From positions 180,543 through 244,542 of the forward strand of contig NZ_FTMZ01000005.1 in the NCBI RefSeq assembly GCF_900156335.1: a stretch of DNA of 64,000 bases, written 5' to 3'. Position numbers and translations under genes: made by a program. The notes beneath the pieces were generated by a model. The model was not told the DNA's origin. It searched no databases and was given only the letters and a program-made list of their open reading frames with translations. This DNA comes from Sphaerotilus natans (GTDB taxonomy: Bacteria > Pseudomonadota > Gammaproteobacteria > Burkholderiales > Burkholderiaceae_C). Numbering within the stretch: the stretch's first letter is position 1; each line of letters opens with the position of its first letter. Below are positions 30,878 to 41,212 of the stretch, piece after piece.

Positions 30878-33160
30878 ATGGCCGAACTGCCGCGCCTTCG
30901 TTCGCTGAGATCCCGGCTGAAGCCGCAGCGCTCGCGCCCCCATCACCGGCAGCCGATGCATGCCCGCACGCTGCTGGACTCGCTGTGGCCGATCACCGGC
31001 TGGCGGCTGTGGCAATATCGCGCGCTGCAGGCCGGCCTGCTGCTGTGCGGCCTCTTCCTGATGGTCACCGTGATGTCGGTGCCGCTCGAGCTGGAGGAGC
31101 AGTTCATCTTCGGCGTGCTGTGCTTCGCCTGCACCTGGGTGCTGAACAAGTACCCCGGCCGGCTGATCACGCTGGTGATGACCTTCGTGTCGCTGACCGT
31201 CTCGACACGCTACCTGTACTGGCGGCTGACCGAGACCATGCACATGGACAAGGCGGTCGACATCTTCTTCGGCACCGGCCTGATCGTGGCCGAGATCTAT
31301 GCCTGGGTGGTGCTGGTGCTGGGCTTCATCCAGACGATCTGGCCGCTGCAGCGCCGCCCGGTGGCGCTGAACCTGCCGATCGAGGACTGGCCGCATGTCG
31401 ACATCTTCATCCCGTCCTACAACGAGCCGCTGAAGGTGGTCAAGCCGACGGTGCTGGCGGCGATGGCCATCGACTGGCCGATCGACAAGCTGCACATCCA
31501 CATCCTGGACGACGGCCGGCGCGAGGAGTTCAAGCAGTTCGCCGAGGAGGTCGGCGTCAACTGGGTGATCCGCAACCACAACCGCCACGCCAAGGCCGGC
31601 AACATCAACGAGGCGCTGAAGAACACCCACGGCGAGTTCATCGCCATCTTCGACTGCGACCACATCCCGACGCGCTCCTTCCTGCAGATGACGATCGGCT
31701 GGTTCTACCGCGATCCGAAGCTGGCGATGATGCAGACGCCGCATCACTTCTTCTCGCCGGACCCCTTCGAGCGCAACCTGGGCACCTTCGGCCGCATCCC
31801 GAACGAGGGCGAGCTGTTCTATGGTCTGGTCCAGGACGGCAACGACTTCTGGAACGCGACCTTCTTCTGCGGCTCCTGCGCGGTGCTGCGGCGCGGTCCG
31901 CTGCTGGAGGTGGGCGGCGTGGCGGTCGAGACCGTCACCGAAGATGCGCACACCGCGCTGAAGATGCACCGCAGGGGCTATACCACCGCCTACATCGCGA
32001 TCCCGCAGGCCGCCGGTCTGGCCACAGAGAGCCTGTCGGCGCATGTGGGCCAGCGCATCCGCTGGGCGCGCGGCATGGCGCAGATCTTCCGCACCGACTG
32101 CCCGCTGCTGGGCCCGGGGCTGACGCTGGCGCAGCGGCTGTGCTACTCGAACGCGATGCTGCACTTCTTCTACGGCATTCCGCGGCTGATCTTCCTGACC
32201 GCGCCGCTGGCCTATCTGTTCTTCGGCGCGCATGTCATCCAGGAAAGCGCGCTGATGATCGCGGCGATGGCGCTGCCTCACCTGTCGCACGCCAACCAGG
32301 TCAACTCGCGGGTGCAGGGCCAGTTCCGGCACTCCTTCTGGGCCGAGGTCTACGAGGCGGTGCTGGCCTGGTACATCTTCCGCCCGACGCTGTACGCGGT
32401 CATCAACCCGAAGGCGGGCAAGTTCAACGTCACCGCCAAGGGCGGCTACATCGAACGCGACTACTTCGACTGGGGCATCGCGCGGCCCTATGTGGTGCTG
32501 CTGAGCGTGAACATGGCGGGCATGGTGGTCGGCCTGCTGCGCCTGGCCGCGCTGCAGTTCGGCTGGGACAGCATCAGCGTGCCGGGGACCGACTACCTGA
32601 TGCACGACAAGAACGACCAGATGGAGACGGTCGTGCTGAACATGCTGTGGACCGTCTACAACCTGATGATCCTCGGTGCGGCCGCCTCCGCCGCGTCCGA
32701 GACCCGCCAGGTTCGCCAGTCGCACCGGGTGCAGTTCGGGCTGCCGGTGCGGCTGCAGGCCCCGGGCACCGCACCCTTCCATGCCGAGACCGAGGACTTC
32801 TCGGAGGGCGGCATGAAGGTGCGCATGCCCGATGGCATGGCCTTCGAGCGCGACACCCAGCTGACGCTGTGGATGGAGCGCGGCGACGAGCCGCCGCGCT
32901 TCAACGCCCGCGTCGCCTTCCGCAACGGCCGCTCGCACGGCCTCAGCTTCGAGGACATGTCGCTGCTGCAGCAGATGGATCTGGTGCAGTGCACCTTCGC
33001 GCGCGCCGACACCTGGCTGGGCGTGCAGGATCGCCACCATCCCGACCGGCCGGCCTATGCGCTGGCGGAGGTGTGCCGGCTCGGTCTGCGCGGCTGCGCG
33101 CAGGTCTTCCTGCGCCGCAATGCCGGCGCCGCACCGCCGGCCTCGTCCGCGTCCGCATGA
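30878..33160 (+). CDS. bcsA: Cellulose synthase catalytic subunit with PilZ domain
   Basis: This 760-residue GT2 enzyme polymerises glucose from UDP-glucose and moves the chain across the inner membrane. Motifs: DDG at 211-213, DCD at 259-261, TED at 354-356, QRIRW at 392-396, and the gating loop FNVTAK at 516-521. The C-terminal PilZ domain has RQVRQSHR (610-617) and DFSEGG (640-645), the cyclic-di-GMP motif. About eight membrane helices flank the catalytic domain. The start could be ATG 30956 (MHARTLLDSLW), since the first 26 residues are basic and not conserved. It overlaps bcsB by 4 nt. Confidence 0.96.
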   Translation: MAELPRLRSLRSRLKPQRSRPHHRQPMHARTLLDSLWPITGWRLWQYRALQAGLLLCGLFLMVTVMSVPLELEEQFIFGVLCFACTWVLNKYPGRLITLVMTFVSLTVSTRYLYWRLTETMHMDKAVDIFFGTGLIVAEIYAWVVLVLGFIQTIWPLQRRPVALNLPIEDWPHVDIFIPSYNEPLKVVKPTVLAAMAIDWPIDKLHIHILDDGRREEFKQFAEEVGVNWVIRNHNRHAKAGNINEALKNTHGEFIAIFDCDHIPTRSFLQMTIGWFYRDPKLAMMQTPHHFFSPDPFERNLGTFGRIPNEGELFYGLVQDGNDFWNATFFCGSCAVLRRGPLLEVGGVAVETVTEDAHTALKMHRRGYTTAYIAIPQAAGLATESLSAHVGQRIRWARGMAQIFRTDCPLLGPGLTLAQRLCYSNAMLHFFYGIPRLIFLTAPLAYLFFGAHVIQESALMIAAMALPHLSHANQVNSRVQGQFRHSFWAEVYEAVLAWYIFRPTLYAVINPKAGKFNVTAKGGYIERDYFDWGIARPYVVLLSVNMAGMVVGLLRLAALQFGWDSISVPGTDYLMHDKNDQMETVVLNMLWTVYNLMILGAAASAASETRQVRQSHRVQFGLPVRLQAPGTAPFHAETEDFSEGGMKVRMPDGMAFERDTQLTLWMERGDEPPRFNARVAFRNGRSHGLSFEDMSLLQQMDLVQCTFARADTWLGVQDRHHPDRPAYALAEVCRLGLRGCAQVFLRRNAGAAPPASSASA

Positions 33161-35598
33161 TGAGGCACGCCCTGAACCTGAAGGCCGCGCTGGCGGCGGC
33201 GTCGCTGTGCCTGCTGGCGCCGGCCTGGTCCGGCCAGACCCGGGGCACACCGGAGCGCATCGAGCCCGCCCGGACCGCCGCCCCGCAGGAGCACCCCGCC
33301 CCGTCGACGCTGCCGCCGCCCGAGAGCGCCGGCGCCCTGAAGTCCACCGTGCGCCGCAGCGCCGAGGGCCGCGAGCTGACGCTGCCGTTCGGCCAGATCG
33401 GGCAGGTGCACCATCCGCACGAGGTGCGTCGCGGCCAGTTCCGCCAGCGGCTGCATTTCGAGCTGCGCACCGACGAGCTGGTGCGCCGCGCGACGCTGAC
33501 GCTGATGCTGGCCCCATCGCCCGATCTGCTCGGACGCAACGACCTGCTGGTGGTCAAGCTCAACAGCGAGACGGTCGGCCGGATCGCGGTGCCGCAGGCC
33601 TCCGGACTGGACGCGTCCGGACAGTTCCTGACGCAGCTCGACCTCGACCCGAAGCTGCTGACCGACAGCAACGAGCTGACCGTGCAGTTCGCCGTGCCGC
33701 CGCAGTGCGACAGCCCCCAGTTCCCACGGATTCGCGTCAACGGCCATTCGCGCGTGCAGCTGGCGATGCAGCCGCTGCCGCTGGCCAATGACCTGTCGGT
33801 GCTGCCCGCCCCCTTCTTCGACCGCCGCGACCCAGGCCGCACCGAGGTGACGCTGGTGACCTCGGACCGACCGGACGGCTCGACGCTGCAGGCCGCCGGA
33901 CAGCTGGCCTCGTGGTTCGGCGCGCTGGCCGGGCACCGCGGCGCGCGCATCCGCTCGCGCGCCGACCTGCCGGCCGGCCATGCGATCGTGCTGGCCACCG
34001 CGCAGGATCGCCCGGCCGGCGTCAGCCTGCCGCCGATCACCGGCGCCACCGTGGTGCTGGGCAGCCATCCCTCGCGCCCCGGGGCCAAGGTGCTCTACCT
34101 GCTCGGCCGCGATGGCGCCGAGCTGCGCCGGGCGGTGGAGGCGCTGGTGCGTGCCCAGCTACCGGCGCAGGGCAGCTCGGCGGTGATCGACACCCTGCCC
34201 GAGGTCGCGCCGCGCCAGCCCCATGACGCACCGCGCTGGACCGGCACCCAGCGGCCGGTGCGCTTCGACGAGCTGCTGCGGCAGGAACAGCTGGGATTCT
34301 CAGGCACGCTGCCGGACGCGATGCGCAACTCGATGACGGTGTCGCTGCAGATGCGTCTGCCGCCCGACCTGTTTGCCTGGCGCGAGCGGATGGTGCCGAT
34401 CGACATGCGCCTGACCCACTCGCCGCGCCCGTTCAGCGACCCCCGGCCGGAGCAGGCCCGCATCGAGCTGCGCCTGAACAACGAGACGCCGCTGCTCGAC
34501 GAGAACCTGGCCGCCAGTCAGCCCCGGCGCTGGATCGAGCAGCTGTGGCAGCAGATCGACGACCAGGACATCACGCGCGAGCACCGCTACCGCATGCGTC
34601 TGCCGGTCGAGAGCCTGGGCACCCGCTCCTACAACGACATCAACATCCGCATCGATCACGGCCCCTTCGACGAGCGCGCCCAGTGCCTGCGCGAGGCCCA
34701 GGCCGAGAACAGCCAGGGCGGTCGCCCCGACAAGGCCTGGAGCCTGCCCTCGACCATCATCGAAGGCAGCTCGACGATCGACTTCTCGGACGTGCCGCAC
34801 TACCTGCCGATGCCGGACCTGGCCGCGTTCGCCAATGCCGGATTTCCCTTCACCCGCATGGCCGACCTGTCGGAGACCGCGATCGTGCTGCCGGATCTGC
34901 CGATGCGCGAGGAGATCGACGCGATGCTCGGCGTGGCCTCGCGCCTGGGCGAAGGCAGCGGGATGGCAGGGCGTCTGCTCGAGGTGGTGCGGGTGCGCGA
35001 GATCGACCGGGTCGCGCAGCGCGAGCTGGTGGTCATCGGCAGCGCCGGCAGCCAGCCGCTGTTCACCGAATGGGTGCGCGCGATGCCCTTCCGGGACCTG
35101 CCGGTGGCCGGCAGCGGCGACCTGCCCGAGACGCCGGAAGTGCCGTTCTGGCAGCGCTGGCTGCAGGGCCTGTGGCAGCGCCCGAAATTCCCGCCGCTGC
35201 CGCAGCAGACCTTCCGCTCGGTCGAGGCGCCGGCAGTCATCGCCGGCTTCGAGTCGCCGCTGCGCGCCGGTCGCAGCGTAGTGGCGCTGATCGGCGCCAC
35301 CGCTGCCGACCTGGAACTGCTGACCGATGCGCTGGCCGATGCCGAACGGCTGCGACGCATTCACGGCCACCTGTCGAGCGTGCGCGACGAGACGCCCGAA
35401 GGCGTGAGGCCCTGGCGCGCCGACCCGACCTACGGCTCCGGCGAGCTGCCCTGGCTGACGCGCCTGCGCTGGGAGCTCTCCGACCGGCCCGTGCTGCTGT
35501 GGCTGGTGCTGTTCGGTGCCGTCCTGGCCCTGTCCCTGATCACCTTCGTGCTGCTGCAACGCCATGCGATACGACGCCGAGCGGGCTCGCCGCTCTGA
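33157..35598 (+). CDS. bcsB: Cellulose synthase periplasmic subunit B
   Basis: This 813-residue partner of BcsA carries the glucan through the periplasm. It has a signal peptide (LKAALAAASLCLLAPAWSGQ), repeated carbohydrate-binding/flavodoxin-like modules (LTLPFGQIGQVHHPHEVRRGQ, LVVKLNSETVGRIAVPQ, VVLGSHPSRPGAKVLYLLG, DNINIRIDHGPFDERAQC-like) and a C-terminal membrane anchor (PVLLWLVLFGAVLALSLITF, about 775-795) needed for BcsA activity. The start ATG overlaps the bcsA stop; a second ATG follows at once. Confidence 0.93.
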   Translation: MMRHALNLKAALAAASLCLLAPAWSGQTRGTPERIEPARTAAPQEHPAPSTLPPPESAGALKSTVRRSAEGRELTLPFGQIGQVHHPHEVRRGQFRQRLHFELRTDELVRRATLTLMLAPSPDLLGRNDLLVVKLNSETVGRIAVPQASGLDASGQFLTQLDLDPKLLTDSNELTVQFAVPPQCDSPQFPRIRVNGHSRVQLAMQPLPLANDLSVLPAPFFDRRDPGRTEVTLVTSDRPDGSTLQAAGQLASWFGALAGHRGARIRSRADLPAGHAIVLATAQDRPAGVSLPPITGATVVLGSHPSRPGAKVLYLLGRDGAELRRAVEALVRAQLPAQGSSAVIDTLPEVAPRQPHDAPRWTGTQRPVRFDELLRQEQLGFSGTLPDAMRNSMTVSLQMRLPPDLFAWRERMVPIDMRLTHSPRPFSDPRPEQARIELRLNNETPLLDENLAASQPRRWIEQLWQQIDDQDITREHRYRMRLPVESLGTRSYNDINIRIDHGPFDERAQCLREAQAENSQGGRPDKAWSLPSTIIEGSSTIDFSDVPHYLPMPDLAAFANAGFPFTRMADLSETAIVLPDLPMREEIDAMLGVASRLGEGSGMAGRLLEVVRVREIDRVAQRELVVIGSAGSQPLFTEWVRAMPFRDLPVAGSGDLPETPEVPFWQRWLQGLWQRPKFPPLPQQTFRSVEAPAVIAGFESPLRAGRSVVALIGATAADLELLTDALADAERLRRIHGHLSSVRDETPEGVRPWRADPTYGSGELPWLTRLRWELSDRPVLLWLVLFGAVLALSLITFVLLQRHAIRRRAGSPL

Positions 35599-36850
35599 TC
35601 CGGCCGCCACCGCGCCCCAGGATGCTGAACGGCGCCAGCTGCTGGGTGCCGGCCTGGGTCTGGGGCTGGGCGCCCTGGCCGGCGGCGTCAAGGCCGCCGT
35701 GCCATCCGGCACCTGCCTGGACTTCGACCACCTCTGGCGCCGCTTCGTCGCCCAGTGCGTGCAGCCCGACGGCCGGGTGGTCGATCATGACACGCCCGAG
35801 CGGGTCAGCACCTCGGAGAGCCAGACCTACACCCTGTTCTTCGCGCTGGTCGCCGATGACCGGGCCCGCTTCGACAAGGTGCTGGACTGGACCCGGCACA
35901 ACCTGGCCGGCGGCGACTTCTCGGCCCGGCTGCCGGCCTGGCAATGGGGCCTGCGCGACGGCCGCTGGGGCGTGCTCGACGCCAACGCCGCCTCGGATGC
36001 CGACCTGTGGCTGGCGCAGGCGCTGTTCGAAGCCGCACGGCTCTGGAAGCAGCCCGCCCATGCCGAGACCGCCCGCGCCATCCTGAGGCGGGTGCAGCGC
36101 GAGGAAGTGGTCGACGTGCCCGGCCTGGGCCGGATGCTGCTGCCCGGCCCGCAGGGCTTTGTCTCCGCCGACCGCCAGCAGTGGCGCTTCAACCCGAGCT
36201 ACAGCGCGGTGCACCAGCTGCGCGCGCTGGCCACGCACGACCCGCAGGGCCCGTGGGCGGAGCTGGCGCAGCAGGGCGTGAAGATGATCCAGGCGGTCAG
36301 CCTCAACGGCCTGGCGCCGGACTGGGTCACCTGGCAGCTCGAGCGCTCGCGCATGTCGCTGCCTGGCGGCGTCGGCGGCCGCTGGCTGACGCATGACGCG
36401 GAAAAAGGCGACATCGGCGGCTATGACGCCATCCGCTGCTACCTGTGGGCCGCGGTGCTGCCACCGGGTGACCCGGTGCGCGCCACGCTGCTGCGTGCGC
36501 TCGGCGGCCTGCAGCCCTGGCTGCAGGGCGACGGCCCGCCGCCCGGCAAGCTCTCGACCACCCGCGCGACACTGATCGAGGCCGGCCCGCCCGGCTTCGA
36601 TGCGGTCGCCCTGCCCTATCTGGCCGCGCTGGGCGACCGCGCGGCGCTGACGCGCCGGCTCGCGCGGCTGCAGGCCGCGATGAGCCAGCCGCTGCGCTAC
36701 TACGACCTGGTGCTGATGCTGTTCGCCATCGGCGCGCTGCAGGGCCGCTGGCAGTGCGGTGCCGACGGCCTGCTGATGCGCCGCGCACCGGTCCGCTATC
36801 CGACCGCTCCTCTGGATCCGACATGCCGACCTCTTCCGACCTCCGCCTGA
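35564..36850 (+). CDS. bcsZ: Cellulase BcsZ (GH8) with Tat-like signal
   Basis: This 428-residue endo-beta-1,4-glucanase is needed for proper cellulose export. GH8 features: STSESQTYTLFFALVADD with the general acid Glu85, DANAASDADLWLAQALFEA (139-157), FNPSYSAVHQLRAL and GGYDAIRCYLWAAV. The N-terminus has ERRQLLGAGLGLGLGALAGG (Arg23-Arg24), which looks like a twin-arginine signal, whereas BcsZ is usually Sec-exported. It overlaps bcsB by 35 bp and bcsC by 28 bp, so translation is coupled. Confidence 0.92.
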   Translation: MRYDAERARRSDPAATAPQDAERRQLLGAGLGLGLGALAGGVKAAVPSGTCLDFDHLWRRFVAQCVQPDGRVVDHDTPERVSTSESQTYTLFFALVADDRARFDKVLDWTRHNLAGGDFSARLPAWQWGLRDGRWGVLDANAASDADLWLAQALFEAARLWKQPAHAETARAILRRVQREEVVDVPGLGRMLLPGPQGFVSADRQQWRFNPSYSAVHQLRALATHDPQGPWAELAQQGVKMIQAVSLNGLAPDWVTWQLERSRMSLPGGVGGRWLTHDAEKGDIGGYDAIRCYLWAAVLPPGDPVRATLLRALGGLQPWLQGDGPPPGKLSTTRATLIEAGPPGFDAVALPYLAALGDRAALTRRLARLQAAMSQPLRYYDLVLMLFAIGALQGRWQCGADGLLMRRAPVRYPTAPLDPTCRPLPTSA

Positions 36851-39800
36851 ACGGCCTGCGCCCCGGTGCGGCCTTTCCCGTGCACCTCGTCGCGCTGGGC
36901 TGCCTGCTGCTGCTCGGCGGCGCCGCGCATGCGCAGGGCAGCGCCAGCGGCAGCGCCGCCGCGGCCAGCCCGTCGACCGAAGGCGCCTCGACCACCGCCG
37001 CGACGCAGACGCTGATCGAGCAGGCCCGTCACTGGGAGCGCAACCGCCGCCCCGACATGGCCCGCCAGCTCTGGGGCAAGCTGCTGGCGGTCGATCCGCG
37101 CCATCCCGACGCGCTGCAGGGCATGGCGGTGCTGAACATCGACGAGAGCCGCTTCGAGGAAGCCCAGTCCTATGTCGACCGGCTGCGCAAGGTGCGACCT
37201 GACCACCCGGCGCTGGAGCGGCTGAGCCGCCAGGTGCGCACCCGCACCACGAGCCAGGCGCTGCTGGCCACCGCGCGCCAGCAGGCCCAGGCGGGTCAGG
37301 CCGATGCGGCCTCGCGCTCCTACCGCGAGGCGCTCGGCGCCCGCCCTGCCAATGACGAGCTGGCGCTCGAGTACTACCAGACGCTGGGCGGCACCAACGA
37401 GGGCTGGGACGAGGCCCGCATCGGCCTGGAGCGGCTGGCCCAGGCGCAGCCCAGCCAGGGCCAGGTCCAGCTGGCCTATGCCCGCCACCTGAGCTACCGC
37501 CCGCCCACCCGCAACGAGGCGATCCGCCGTCTCAGCGCGCTGGCGGCGCGCACCGACGTGCCCAACAGCGTGCGCCAGGACGCGCGCACCGCCTGGCTGC
37601 AGGCGCTGCTGTGGTCGGGCAGTGCGGCCGATCCGGCCCAGGTGCGCCAGTACATCAGCAGCGTCGGCCCGGACCCGCGCCTGACCGCGGCCCTGAAGGA
37701 GCGGGAAAGCAAGGGCAGCAGCGGTGGCGGCAGCGCCGGGACGACGCCGGCCCAGCCCTCGCCGCGCGATCTGGCCATGAAGGCGGCCTACGCCGCGCTC
37801 GATGCCGGCGAGCTCGACGCCGCCGCCCGCCAGTTCGAGGCGCTGCTGCGCCAGCGCCCGCGCGAGGTGGACGCGCTCGGCGGCCTGGGGCTAACGCGGC
37901 TGCGCCAGGAACGCTTCGACGAAGCGGTCGAGCTGCTGGGCCGGGCGACCACGCAGCCGGCCGGCAGCCGCTGGAAGACAATGGAGCGCACCGCCCGCCA
38001 CTGGCAGGCGCTGGGCGAGGCCAACGCCGCCCGCCAGGCGGGCGACACCGACCGGGCGCTGCGCCTGGCGCGCGCGGCCGTCGAGTCCGATCCGAAGGAG
38101 CCCGAGGCGCAGATCCTGCTGGGCGACCTGCTCGCGGCCCAGGGCCGTCTGCCGCAGGCCGAGACCGCCTACCGCGCCGCGCTGCAGGCCACGCCGCGCC
38201 CGGTGCGCGCGCTCGCCGGGCTGATCAGCGTGCTGGGCGCCAGCGGCCGGGTCGATCAGGCCCAGGCGATGATCCGCGAGCTCGACGACAGCCAGCTCGC
38301 CCGTCTGGGCGGGGCCGGCACGCTGCGCGCCAACCAGCTGCGGCTGCAGGCCGAGCAGGCGCAGCAGCGCGGCGACAGCATCGGCGCGCAGGCGCTGCTG
38401 GAGCAGGCGGTGGCGCTGGCGCCGCAGTCGGCCTGGGCGCGACTGGCGCTGGGCCAGCTGCTGGTGCGCCAGAACCGGCTGGACGAGGCCCGCGCGCAGC
38501 TCGACGCGATGGCGCTGCCCGCCGCCGGCGCCGAGCGGCTCGACGCGCTGCAGGCGCGTGCGCTGCTGCAGGCCGAGCTGAAGGATCACGCCGGCGCGCT
38601 GGCCTCGCTCGAGCAGATCCCGCGCGCGCAGCGCTCGGCGGCGATGGCGCAGCTGCATCGCCGCATGGCGGTGCAGGCGCAGGCCGCCGAGGCGATGGCG
38701 CTGTACCGCACCGGCCAGCCCTCGGCCGCGGCGGCGCTGCTGGCCGAGGCCGAAGGCGCCGCCGGCCAGGATCCGGACCTGATCAGCGCGGTGGCCGGCG
38801 CCTATCTCGACCTCGGCCACGAGGCGCGTGCCGCGCAGCTGATCCGCGCCACGCTGGCCGCGCAGCCGCAGGCCGGCCCGGCGCTGCTGCTGCGCCATGC
38901 CGCGCTGCTGCTGCAGACCCGCCAAGATGCCGAGCTCTCGCGGGTGCTGGGCCAGCTGATCTCGATGGCGCGGCTGCAGCAGCTCGGCCCGGCGCAGCGC
39001 CGCGATCTCGACGAGCTGCGTCTGGGCTACTCGGTGCGCCAGGCCGACCTGCTGCGCGAGGCCGGCGATCTAGCCTCGGCCTGGGAGGCGATCGCGCCGC
39101 TGATGCAGGAACGCCCGGGCGAGCCGCGGCTGCAGATGGCTCTGGCGCGCATGCATCTGGGCGCCGGCGAGCCCGATGCGGCGATCGCGCTCTATGAGAC
39201 GGTGCTGCGCGAGCGCCCGGAGGAGGTCGACGCCTGGCTGGGTCTGGCCGCCGCCGCCGATGCCCGCAAGGACCGCGACACCGCGGCGCAGGCCCTCGAG
39301 CAGGCCCGCCGCCTCGCGCCCGACCGCCCGGAGGTGCTGGCGCAGCAGGCCCGCCACTACCGCGCCCGCGGCCAGTTCGCCAAGGCGGCCGAGTATTTGC
39401 GCCTGGCGATGGCCGCGCAGCAGCCGACGGCGGTCGCGCAGTGGGGCCAGCCGCGCATGGCGGCCAACCCGTTCGCGCAGCGACGTGCGACGCCTGCGGC
39501 GCCTGCCGCCCCCGCGAATCTCGAGCTGCCGGTGCTCGCCGCTGCGGCCCGCCCGGGCACGGCGTCCACCGCGCTGCCACCGCTGCCGCCGATCAGCGAC
39601 AGCACGGTGCTGTCCGGCGATCTGGATCGTCTGCCGCCGCCCGCCGCCGGCCTGCCCGCACCGGGCAGCGCCGCCGAGTCGCCGGTGGCGCGCACGCTGC
39701 GCTGGCGCGAGACGACGACGGCCACCGCCGCCACGCCCGTGGCGACAGCCGCCAGCGCGCCGGCCTCTGCCCGCAACCCCTCTCGCAGTGGCCGCACCGC

Positions 39801-41178
39801 AGCTGCAGCAGCGTCGCCGGCCCCCGCGCCCCGCACCGAGCCGGCCACCACCGCGCTGCCGGTGGCGGTCGCTGCGGCCGCCGCGCTGCCGCCGCTGCCC
39901 GCGCCGGCCGCCGGCCGTGCCGCCGCCAGCCGTCCCGCCGGCACCAGCGTGCTGGCCGCCCTGCCCGGCCAGCCGCCGCAGCGCCGCAGCCGCACGCTGG
40001 CCGACGAGCTGGCCGAGATCCAGGCCGAGCGCGGCCCGGGCAGCCGCATCGAGGGCGGCGGCGCGCTGCGCTCGCGCGGCGGCGAGGGCGGCTTCGGCCG
40101 GCTCGACACCTTCCAGGCCCCGGCCGAAGGCCGCATCGCGATCGATGAGCTCGGGCAGGTGGTGCTGCGCGCCACGCCGGTGTTCCTGAGCGCCGGCGAG
40201 GTCGGCGCCGAGACCGGCACCCGGCGCCGCCACGGCACGCTGGCGCTGGATCCGACCGGCGTCACCACGCCCGGCGACCAGAGCGACGCCGGCATCGCGC
40301 TGGCGGTCGGTCTGGAAACCCGCAGCATCAGCGCCGACATCGGCACGGTGCCGGTCGGCTTTGCGGTCGGCGGTGCGGTCGGCGGCGTGCGCTGGGAGGA
40401 CGCGATCGGCAGCGGCGGCCTGCGGCTGATGATCGAAGGCTCGCGCCGCGCGCTGAACGACAGCCTGCTGGCCTTCGCCGGCAGCACCGACGCGCGCACC
40501 GGCCGGGTCTGGGGCGGCGTGCGTGCCACCGGCCTGCGCTCGCAGCTGTCGTGGGAGCAGGACGATGTCGGCCTGTACGGCTACGGCGGCGCGCAGGCGC
40601 TCACCGGCCGCGGCGTGGCCTCCAACAACCGACTGGAGGCCGGCGGCGGCGGCTACTGGCGCGCACGCAGCACGCCGGACGACCGCCTCGAGCTCGGGCT
40701 GAACCTCGGCTACCAGCACCACCGGCGCAACCTCAGCGGCTACACCCTGGGCCACGGCGGCTACTTCAGCCCGCAGCACCTGCTGGCGCTGACGGTGCCG
40801 GTGAACTGGACCGGCCGCAGCGGCCGCCTGAGCTGGGGCGTGCAGGGCGCCGCCGGCCTGCAGACCTACCGCGAGGAATCCGCCCCCTACTTCCCGACCG
40901 AGGCCGGCCTGCAGTCCTGGCTGGAAAGCCTGGTGGCCGCCGGCCAGACACCGACCGCACGCTACGCCGCGCGCAGCGACAGCGGCATGACGCTGAACCT
41001 CGGCGGCGGCCTGGAGTACCAGATCACCCGCCAGCTCGATGTCGGGGCACGCATCGGCTTCGAACATGCGCCGCAGTACAGCCAGAGCACCGGCTCGGTC
41101 TATCTGCGCTTCAGCCTGGAGCCGCGCGGCGGCGCGACCGGCGGTCTGCGCATGCCCGCCGGACCGGCGCTGCAGTAA
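36823..41178 (+). CDS. bcsC: Cellulose export outer membrane protein BcsC
   Basis: This 1451-residue exporter has a signal peptide (cleaved near residue 37, GGAAHA/QGS), a long TPR superhelix (about 60-900; e.g. AADPARVRQ..., LDLGHEARAAQLIRATLAAQPQAGPALLLRH), a Pro/Ala-rich linker (about 900-1070), then the BCSC C-terminal beta barrel (about 1110-1451, ending in strands VGARIGFEHAPQYSQSTGSVYLRFSLE). The linker makes it longer than E. coli BcsC (about 1,157 residues). The start at 36823 gives a good signal peptide; it overlaps bcsZ by 28 bp. It ends the operon. Confidence 0.92.
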   Translation: MPTSSDLRLNGLRPGAAFPVHLVALGCLLLLGGAAHAQGSASGSAAAASPSTEGASTTAATQTLIEQARHWERNRRPDMARQLWGKLLAVDPRHPDALQGMAVLNIDESRFEEAQSYVDRLRKVRPDHPALERLSRQVRTRTTSQALLATARQQAQAGQADAASRSYREALGARPANDELALEYYQTLGGTNEGWDEARIGLERLAQAQPSQGQVQLAYARHLSYRPPTRNEAIRRLSALAARTDVPNSVRQDARTAWLQALLWSGSAADPAQVRQYISSVGPDPRLTAALKERESKGSSGGGSAGTTPAQPSPRDLAMKAAYAALDAGELDAAARQFEALLRQRPREVDALGGLGLTRLRQERFDEAVELLGRATTQPAGSRWKTMERTARHWQALGEANAARQAGDTDRALRLARAAVESDPKEPEAQILLGDLLAAQGRLPQAETAYRAALQATPRPVRALAGLISVLGASGRVDQAQAMIRELDDSQLARLGGAGTLRANQLRLQAEQAQQRGDSIGAQALLEQAVALAPQSAWARLALGQLLVRQNRLDEARAQLDAMALPAAGAERLDALQARALLQAELKDHAGALASLEQIPRAQRSAAMAQLHRRMAVQAQAAEAMALYRTGQPSAAAALLAEAEGAAGQDPDLISAVAGAYLDLGHEARAAQLIRATLAAQPQAGPALLLRHAALLLQTRQDAELSRVLGQLISMARLQQLGPAQRRDLDELRLGYSVRQADLLREAGDLASAWEAIAPLMQERPGEPRLQMALARMHLGAGEPDAAIALYETVLRERPEEVDAWLGLAAAADARKDRDTAAQALEQARRLAPDRPEVLAQQARHYRARGQFAKAAEYLRLAMAAQQPTAVAQWGQPRMAANPFAQRRATPAAPAAPANLELPVLAAAARPGTASTALPPLPPISDSTVLSGDLDRLPPPAAGLPAPGSAAESPVARTLRWRETTTATAATPVATAASAPASARNPSRSGRTAAAAASPAPAPRTEPATTALPVAVAAAAALPPLPAPAAGRAAASRPAGTSVLAALPGQPPQRRSRTLADELAEIQAERGPGSRIEGGGALRSRGGEGGFGRLDTFQAPAEGRIAIDELGQVVLRATPVFLSAGEVGAETGTRRRHGTLALDPTGVTTPGDQSDAGIALAVGLETRSISADIGTVPVGFAVGGAVGGVRWEDAIGSGGLRLMIEGSRRALNDSLLAFAGSTDARTGRVWGGVRATGLRSQLSWEQDDVGLYGYGGAQALTGRGVASNNRLEAGGGGYWRARSTPDDRLELGLNLGYQHHRRNLSGYTLGHGGYFSPQHLLALTVPVNWTGRSGRLSWGVQGAAGLQTYREESAPYFPTEAGLQSWLESLVAAGQTPTARYAARSDSGMTLNLGGGLEYQITRQLDVGARIGFEHAPQYSQSTGSVYLRFSLEPRGGATGGLRMPAGPALQ

Positions 41179-41212
41179 GCACGGCACCGGCCGCTGAACG
41201 GCGGTCATGACA

